This document shows, one piece after another, positions 59,180 to 64,000 of a DNA stretch of 64,000 bases. The notes under the pieces were generated by a model. The model was not told where the DNA came from. It searched no databases and worked only from the letters and a program-made list of their open reading frames with translations. The DNA is taken from the NCBI GenBank assembly GCA_003339415.1, contig PDHQ01000012.1, positions 1 to 64,000 on the forward strand, read 5' to 3'. Positions within the stretch are counted from its first letter, which is position 1. Each line of letters opens with the position of its first letter. Origin of the DNA: Ophiocordyceps camponoti-saundersi (nom. inval.) (taxonomy: Eukaryota > Ascomycota > Sordariomycetes > Hypocreales > Ophiocordycipitaceae). Made by a program: the position numbers and the translations under genes.

Positions 59180-60203
59180 TCACAGCAGACCCGGGATGAT
59201 AGCCCGGCGGCCGGCGACCTTTTCGCGGCCGAAACGGTCGACGTACCAGGCCTTGCCGCGAATGGCGCGCGGCAGCATGGCGAAGATTTCGTTGACCAAG
59301 AAGGCCCAGGCAGGCGCACAGGTCCAGCCGGCAGCCATAAGGAAGCCAAACCACTCGATCCACTCGCACAAGTAGTGAGGGTAAAGAACGTAACGAAAGA
59401 GGCCACCCTTGGGAATCTCATAGACCTTGGCACCCATGGACCCACGACCTCGACTCTGCGAAGAAGGGCTCCTCCTCCTCCTCCGAATCTCCCGCAGCTG
59501 CTCATCATGAAAGAAGTTGGCAGCAAGACCTACATAAAAGACGGCCACACCGAGGACAAACTGCGGAAGCGAACTCTGCTCGGCCCACGACTCTTCGCTC
59601 ACCGGACCGTAGGCTGCGAGCCACGAGCCGAGACATGTCCCGTTGAAGAGCTGGAAGCTGATGGCTGAGAGCCAGACTAGGACGTGAATCGGGGCCATTG
59701 ACGGTTGAAGAAGGGGGAAGAAGATGGCTCGGTAGATGTAATGTATCACCTATTCAGCAAGTGATTAGATTTGATCCTGTAAGAAGGGAAGAAAAGGATG
59801 GGAAAAAACGAACGAAGAGACCGGCTAGAACGCGATTTTGCCATGGCAAGTCTTGGATTCCAAATTGAGGTGGAAGAGTACGCATCACGTACAACAGCGT
59901 GATGAAGCCAGGCACCTCCATCGTCAACCAAGCTACCCGTCCCGGAATGTTGAACCGACTAGGCGAAGAGGTCTTTCCCATACCATACCACTTGACGAGC
60001 CATTGCATCGATCCAAACTGTTGAGAAACGGTTGTGATAAGAATTAGTTCGACTCTTTTTCCCTTGACCCCTTCACATCACCTTCATACATCGGGGAAGG
60101 AGAGGAGAGAACGAACAGCGGGATAGGCAAGCTGCCAGAATAAAAGAATGGAGTCGTAACGGGCGCGGGTCGGAGGTGGGATGAAGCCCTGTATGAAAGC
60201 CAT
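59180..60203 (-). CDS. Steroid 5-alpha-reductase family protein
   Basis: Three exons, 60203-60090, 60017-59814 and 59749-59180, encode 295 aa, the usual family length. The junction of exons 2 and 3 uses donor GTTCGT, giving NRVLAGLF joined to VIHYIYRAIFFPL, a conserved family segment. Several membrane helices are visible. The C-terminal catalytic/NADPH region reads IPKGGLFRYVLYPHYLCEWIEWFGF and ends DRFGREKVAGRRAIIPGLL, as in SRD5A1/DET2. The family reduces the delta-4 double bond of 3-oxosteroids or polyprenyl/long-chain enoyl substrates in the ER using NADPH. Fungal substrates are not established, so only the family is asserted. The gene is tail-to-tail with H2A.Z. Confidence 0.93.
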
Positions 60204-60880
60204 CTTGCCCGTTTTCACCCCCCTCTCTTTCTTCTCGTCTTTTTTCTCTACCTTCACTTATCTTCTCCTCGTCTTTTCCTCTGCCTTCACTTATCTTCTC
60301 GTCTTTTTCTCCACCTTCACTTATCTTCTTCCTCTCAGTGACAGAAGACAAAATAAGCCCCTCTGCTCTCCGTCCTTCTCGCGTAGAGAGATATCCGCAA
60401 GTCGTCGTGGTCGTTGTTATTGCAGTCGTCGTCGGTTCACGAAGGAGGTTATGCAGTCGTCGTCGTCGTCGTCCTTCTCCTCCTGGTGGGATACATTTTT
60501 TGCTAATCGTACTCCGAAACGCAAACCTCCCCGCTTCGTTGTGATGGCCAACTGATAGGCTGATAGCCGACATTCATGATGACGTAACGACTCATTTTGT
60601 TCGTATTCGCATACAGTATCACCATCATCATCAGCAGGCAACGACAACCACGTTAAATAACGATCATAAGCCTCACGAGCCAGCAACTCTATTAGAAACA
60701 CGTGTATATATCTATATTGCTATGCGTGCACTCATGTATACACCAAAGAAAGCGCTCCTCAATCCCGCTATAATCTTTCCATCTCTCCAAATAAAAAACA
60801 AAGGGGAAAAACCCCCATCGCTAATGACCCAAAACCAACAACAACCACAACACCCACAATAAACACCACCGCCATCCCCG
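60204..60880. other. Spacer between F-box and reductase genes
   Basis: This 677-nt stretch has CT-rich repeats (about 60220-60335, near-tandem copies of a CACTTATCTTCT-type unit) on the plus strand and GTCGTC triplets (about 60448-60475). It probably holds the reductase promoter and the F-box 3' flank. No gene is visible. Confidence 0.55.
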
Positions 60881-62641
60881 CTACGAATACGGATCCGACT
60901 CCGACCTCAACCTCATCTGCATCACCGGCGCAGAGTTAATCTCCTGCCACCTCGGCCCGTCCGGAAACCGCCAGCCAGGACCGAAGCTCCTCGCCAACCT
61001 ACTGAAGACGATATTCAGCCCGCCGTCGGCCGACTTGAAGTTCCAAAACGTGTCAAAGTCCTCGTCCACCGCGAACATCGGCACGTGAGGAACGTACATG
61101 GGCGTCTGGTACGCGTCCGTGATCCGGTTGTACTGCGCCCATACGGCCCCGCCCCGGTGACGGGGGCAGATGGAATCCCGCGTCGACACCGCCTTCCAGA
61201 TGTGGTTCCCCGGCTCCTCCGGTCCCAGATCCGTCCAGGACTCGAGCATGATGCTCCTGTTCGTCTTGATGGCCAGCATGAAGTCGGTCCGGCACCGGAG
61301 GCACTGCGCGATGATCGTCTGCGGCATCGACACCCGCGGTATCTCCACCCACCCCCGGTCGCGCTCGTAGTATTCCGTCTCCCGGAAGCTGCAGTCGTGG
61401 TCGATGGTCGTGTCCACCAGGTTCCCTTTCCCCGTCTCGTAGAAGCCCCTGTAGCAGACGTGCTTGCACAGAGCTATGCAGCCGTCGGGGATGAAGTGGA
61501 GGTTGGCTTGATGCCACAACGTCCGCATCAAGAAGTGGCCGCCGACGATCCTCGGCATGTAATGGACCGACGCTCCCGAGTCGAACTTGATGCTCCGGGG
61601 AATCATGATGTCGATATACTTTCGTTTCTGGGCGTCCTCTTCTCGCCGAGCCCATTTCAGGGCAAAGTGGACGTGCGTATGACTGATGGCATATTCATAC
61701 TCGGCGTTGAAACACATGGCCAACCCCGATGATCGACGCGTGCAGATATTCTTCATGTTCTCAACGCGCCCGTGAACAGGGTTGACGCTGCCTGTAAGTG
61801 GGTGCATACGAAGGTGCCATGGGCATACCCAATGATTCGGCCGGTCCCTGGCAAAGATGGCGAGAACCTGCATATCCACCTCGTCCTGGGGGTAATGATG
61901 CTGAATTATCGTTCGCAACCGACCCGAAGTTTGCCGGAGACGGATCCTGGCATCGAGAGGAAGCGAGCGGACGATCATCATCAACAGCTCCACTGGAAGG
62001 TTGACCAAGTAGGACGGAGAGACATCTACCGCCAGAAGAGCAGATATGGCCTCCTCGTCAAACTCAGGAAATGGCTCCGTGAAAGGGTCGTCGCCATCTG
62101 GAGATGCCGAGGCTGCTTCACCAGGAGAGGCTCCTGAGTATTGATCTTCCCGCGCAGAAAATGGAAATGGGTCTATCATGGTGACGTCGCCAGTAGAATT
62201 TGTCGAGCCTCCTCTACTACACGAGTCTTCGGGGCCCTGGTCGACCGGCATAGGCGATGAATCTCTCATAGCGACGTCGTCAGTTGAAGCCGCCGAGCCC
62301 CTTTCCCCAACCACGACTTCCGAGCCCTGGTCTTCCGGCAGAGGCGATAGCTTCCTCAGAATAACGTCGCTAGCTGAAGTAACCGAACCTTCTCGACCCT
62401 CCTTGGAAGCAGGTGAGTCTCCGCCAAAAAGGCTCGGACGTGAGGCTTTGGCACGATCCGCCGTCGAATATTCCTCACCCTCTTTCAAAGCAGGTGATTC
62501 TCCACCGGAAAGGCTCGGAGGCGAGCCCCTACCACGAGGCGTCGTCGAACCCGCCCGCGAAGACGCCGCGTCATCGTCCTCAAAGGTAAGAGGCGAGCCT
62601 CGAGCACGAGGAGTTGACGAGCCATCACTCGACAACGACAT
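60881..62641 (-). CDS. F-box protein with repeated disordered N-terminus
   Basis: A single exon of 586 aa. Residues 1-195 are disordered and Ser/Pro/Gly/acidic, built from imperfect repeats: GGESPALKEG and GGDSPASKEG, then units around SPLPEDQGSE and SPMPVDQGPE. The F-box lies at 212-248 (LVNLPVELLMMIVRSLPLDARIRLRQTSGRLRTII), the Skp1-binding segment of SCF ubiquitin ligases. The C-terminal 330 residues contain Cys/His/Trp-rich patches (CPWHLRMHP, CLRCRTDF, ICPRHRGG), which resemble substrate regions of lineage-specific fungal F-box proteins and could bind metal. No WD40 or LRR repeat is seen. A role as a substrate adaptor is inferred from the F-box; the target is unknown. Confidence 0.85.
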   Translation of the reverse strand: MSLSSDGSSTPRARGSPLTFEDDDAASSRAGSTTPRGRGSPPSLSGGESPALKEGEEYSTADRAKASRPSLFGGDSPASKEGREGSVTSASDVILRKLSPLPEDQGSEVVVGERGSAASTDDVAMRDSSPMPVDQGPEDSCSRGGSTNSTGDVTMIDPFPFSAREDQYSGASPGEAASASPDGDDPFTEPFPEFDEEAISALLAVDVSPSYLVNLPVELLMMIVRSLPLDARIRLRQTSGRLRTIIQHHYPQDEVDMQVLAIFARDRPNHWVCPWHLRMHPLTGSVNPVHGRVENMKNICTRRSSGLAMCFNAEYEYAISHTHVHFALKWARREEDAQKRKYIDIMIPRSIKFDSGASVHYMPRIVGGHFLMRTLWHQANLHFIPDGCIALCKHVCYRGFYETGKGNLVDTTIDHDCSFRETEYYERDRGWVEIPRVSMPQTIIAQCLRCRTDFMLAIKTNRSIMLESWTDLGPEEPGNHIWKAVSTRDSICPRHRGGAVWAQYNRITDAYQTPMYVPHVPMFAVDEDFDTFWNFKSADGGLNIVFSRLARSFGPGWRFPDGPRWQEINSAPVMQMRLRSESDPYS

Positions 62642-63696
62642 CGTAAATAACGAATGGAAAGGGTAACTTATGAATGGGCCGAGGATGAAGAAAAAAAATG
62701 AAAGTTAGAAGAGTCTCGCGATGGATGACATCGTGTGTCGTGTGTGCTAAAGGGGGGAGGGAGAGAGAGGGAGAAGGGGAATAGAATCGCCAACTTACCT
62801 ACCACCCTCTCCTTACCTCTCTCAAGTGCCGTCCACCCCTATCTATAGAAACACTAACCTGCCGTAAAGAGCACATCATCGTGCTCGACGGTTTCCATAA
62901 CGTCTCCTCCCCTTTCTCACCCCCCTTTCTGGTATCTGCCTTCCTTTTACCCGCTGACCTACTACCTACCCCTACTCTACCTACTGGGAAAACACCCCTC
63001 TCCTCTACCAACCTTAGTAAACAAACACCATCATCATCATCAACGAAGTGCCAATACAACAAGCATCTCTGTCTTCTAATACTCGGACTCCCTCCTTCCA
63101 TGCTACCAATCCACCTACTGACATAGCCATCTCCATCACGACATTCTTATCGCCATACACTTTTCTACCTGACCTCAGAAAAGAGACCATTATCAACAAC
63201 GATCAGTTAAAATAAGGAAAGTAGCAATGCAAATAAAGTTGGAATCAAAAGAGGAAGAAGAAGAGGAAGAAGGAGAAGGATGAAAATCACTGAAGAGGCC
63301 TTACAGAGGCTACTAGCAATGTACAGACAACAAACAACCCATGTCATAGAACCCTTTAAACCCCTGAGTAAAGAGAAGAGAGAAAAAGAAGGAGAAAGAA
63401 GAAAAAGAAGAAGGGAGAAGAAAAAAGAAACGCCTTGCTTCGCCGCTGCATCAAGAACAAGAGAAAAAAAAGTAGGTGGTCGTCATGGCCTCCTCTCCCC
63501 CCATCCGCCCGCCTCACTTCGTAGACCGACTCTTTCCACCCTCTTCCGTGAGAAAAAGAATCAAGACTGCCTGCTAAGATAGATTGAATGAGACAAGAGA
63601 GGACAGGGAGAGGGAGTTTGGGGGAGAGGGGAGGAGAGAGAGAGAGATGCAATGAGAGAGGAGGCGAGGGAAGAAGGAGACAGAGAAAGAGTGCCT
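62642..63696. other. Spacer near window end
   Basis: It holds the F-box promoter side, GA-rich tracts (about 63250-63275, 63370-63430 and 63600-63690) and the 3' flank of the minus-strand gene that runs off the window. No gene is supported. Confidence 0.5.
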
Positions 63697-64000
63697 TCAC
63701 ATCACCGCGCACTCTCCTCGATCTCTGTTCTGCCCTCCCGGGCCCATGGCAGCCCCCGGGCTCACAGGCCGTCGCCTCGCCCGGATATGCAACTGCGTCC
63801 CGCCACCCCCCGGCCGAAGCCCCCCCGTCTGCCGCGCCGTATTGACGCTGCTGTCCGCATGGCTCGGGTGCCCTGCCGGCGGTACAAACTCTTCGTCCTG
63901 CGCCGCCTGCTCATAAGATGGCGGCGCCTCCTCCCTGTCGTCCGCCTGTCGCACCACCCCCGGCCCGGCCCTCCGCGGAGGCGCCATAGACCGCACCGGC
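63697..64000 (-). CDS. 3' part of an unidentified gene (partial)
   Basis: The frame is open from the window edge to the stop at 63697 and gives about 100 C-terminal residues, so the gene continues beyond the window. The segment is hydrophilic and disordered: an acidic patch with APPSYEQAAQDEE, then Gly/Arg-rich sequence and the end RDRGECAVM. PPSY is a PPxY-type motif that can bind WW domains of Rsp5-like ubiquitin ligases, and similar C-terminal tails occur on fungal membrane proteins and arrestin-like adaptors. Identity cannot be established from this fragment. Confidence 0.45.
   Translation of the reverse strand, partial: PVRSMAPPRRAGPGVVRQADDREEAPPSYEQAAQDEEFVPPAGHPSHADSSVNTARQTGGLRPGGGGTQLHIRARRRPVSPGAAMGPGGQNRDRGECAVM

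Overview
The window looks like a GC-rich chromosome segment from a filamentous ascomycete (Pezizomycotina, probably Sordariomycetes). The evidence is short GT-AG introns of about 50-140 nt, often with CTAAC/CTGAC-like branch sites. The gene content points the same way: a Pls1-type tetraspanin, a FlbC-like C2H2 factor, an Mcm1 MADS protein, a DNF-type flippase, Ipi1 and fungal-only families. The assignment is inferred from gene content; species cannot be named from the sequence.

Layout. 1-7.7 kb: poly-C runs, a C2H2 transcription factor gene and a long non-coding stretch with tRNA-like remnants. 7.7-12 kb: a Ctr copper transporter and, on the minus strand, an MCM1-like MADS gene. 12-17.8 kb: microsatellites and a long polypurine/polypyrimidine block. 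17.8-25 kb: tetraspanin, NIPA-like transporter (minus), V-ATPase subunit E and a CANIN/SLF2-like protein (minus). 25-28.4 kb: non-coding. 28.4-45.9 kb is the gene-dense housekeeping core: P4-ATPase flippase, membrane-anchored aldehyde dehydrogenase, DEAD-box helicase (minus), Ipi1 (minus), roadblock/LC7 protein, a large fungal protein of unknown function and a four-exon Asterix-like ER protein. 46.8-50.1 kb: a candidate small secreted peptide and a secreted Gln/Gly/Asn-rich protein (minus). 53,357-54,064 is an N gap directly preceded by a poly-C run. 54.3-64 kb: a Ulp1-fold protein lacking the usual catalytic residues (minus), histone H2A.Z, a steroid 5-alpha-reductase-like enzyme (minus), an F-box protein (minus) and the 3' part of another gene (minus).

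The genes do not form an obvious pathway cluster. I see no biosynthetic cluster, intact transposon, CRISPR array or complete tRNA/rRNA gene. Several genes share the secretory/endomembrane system (flippase, Asterix, V-ATPase E, tetraspanin, Ctr), which is likely coincidence. The less ordinary items are the Ulp1-like pseudoprotease, a recurring TACGGAT motif confined to non-coding DNA with two perfect palindromic versions, an E-box trio beside one of these palindromes, G/C homopolymers that lie as C-runs on the coding strand upstream of several genes, and a patch of decayed tRNA-like sequence. Splice sites were placed by eye from reading frame and family similarity; no search or alignment was run.
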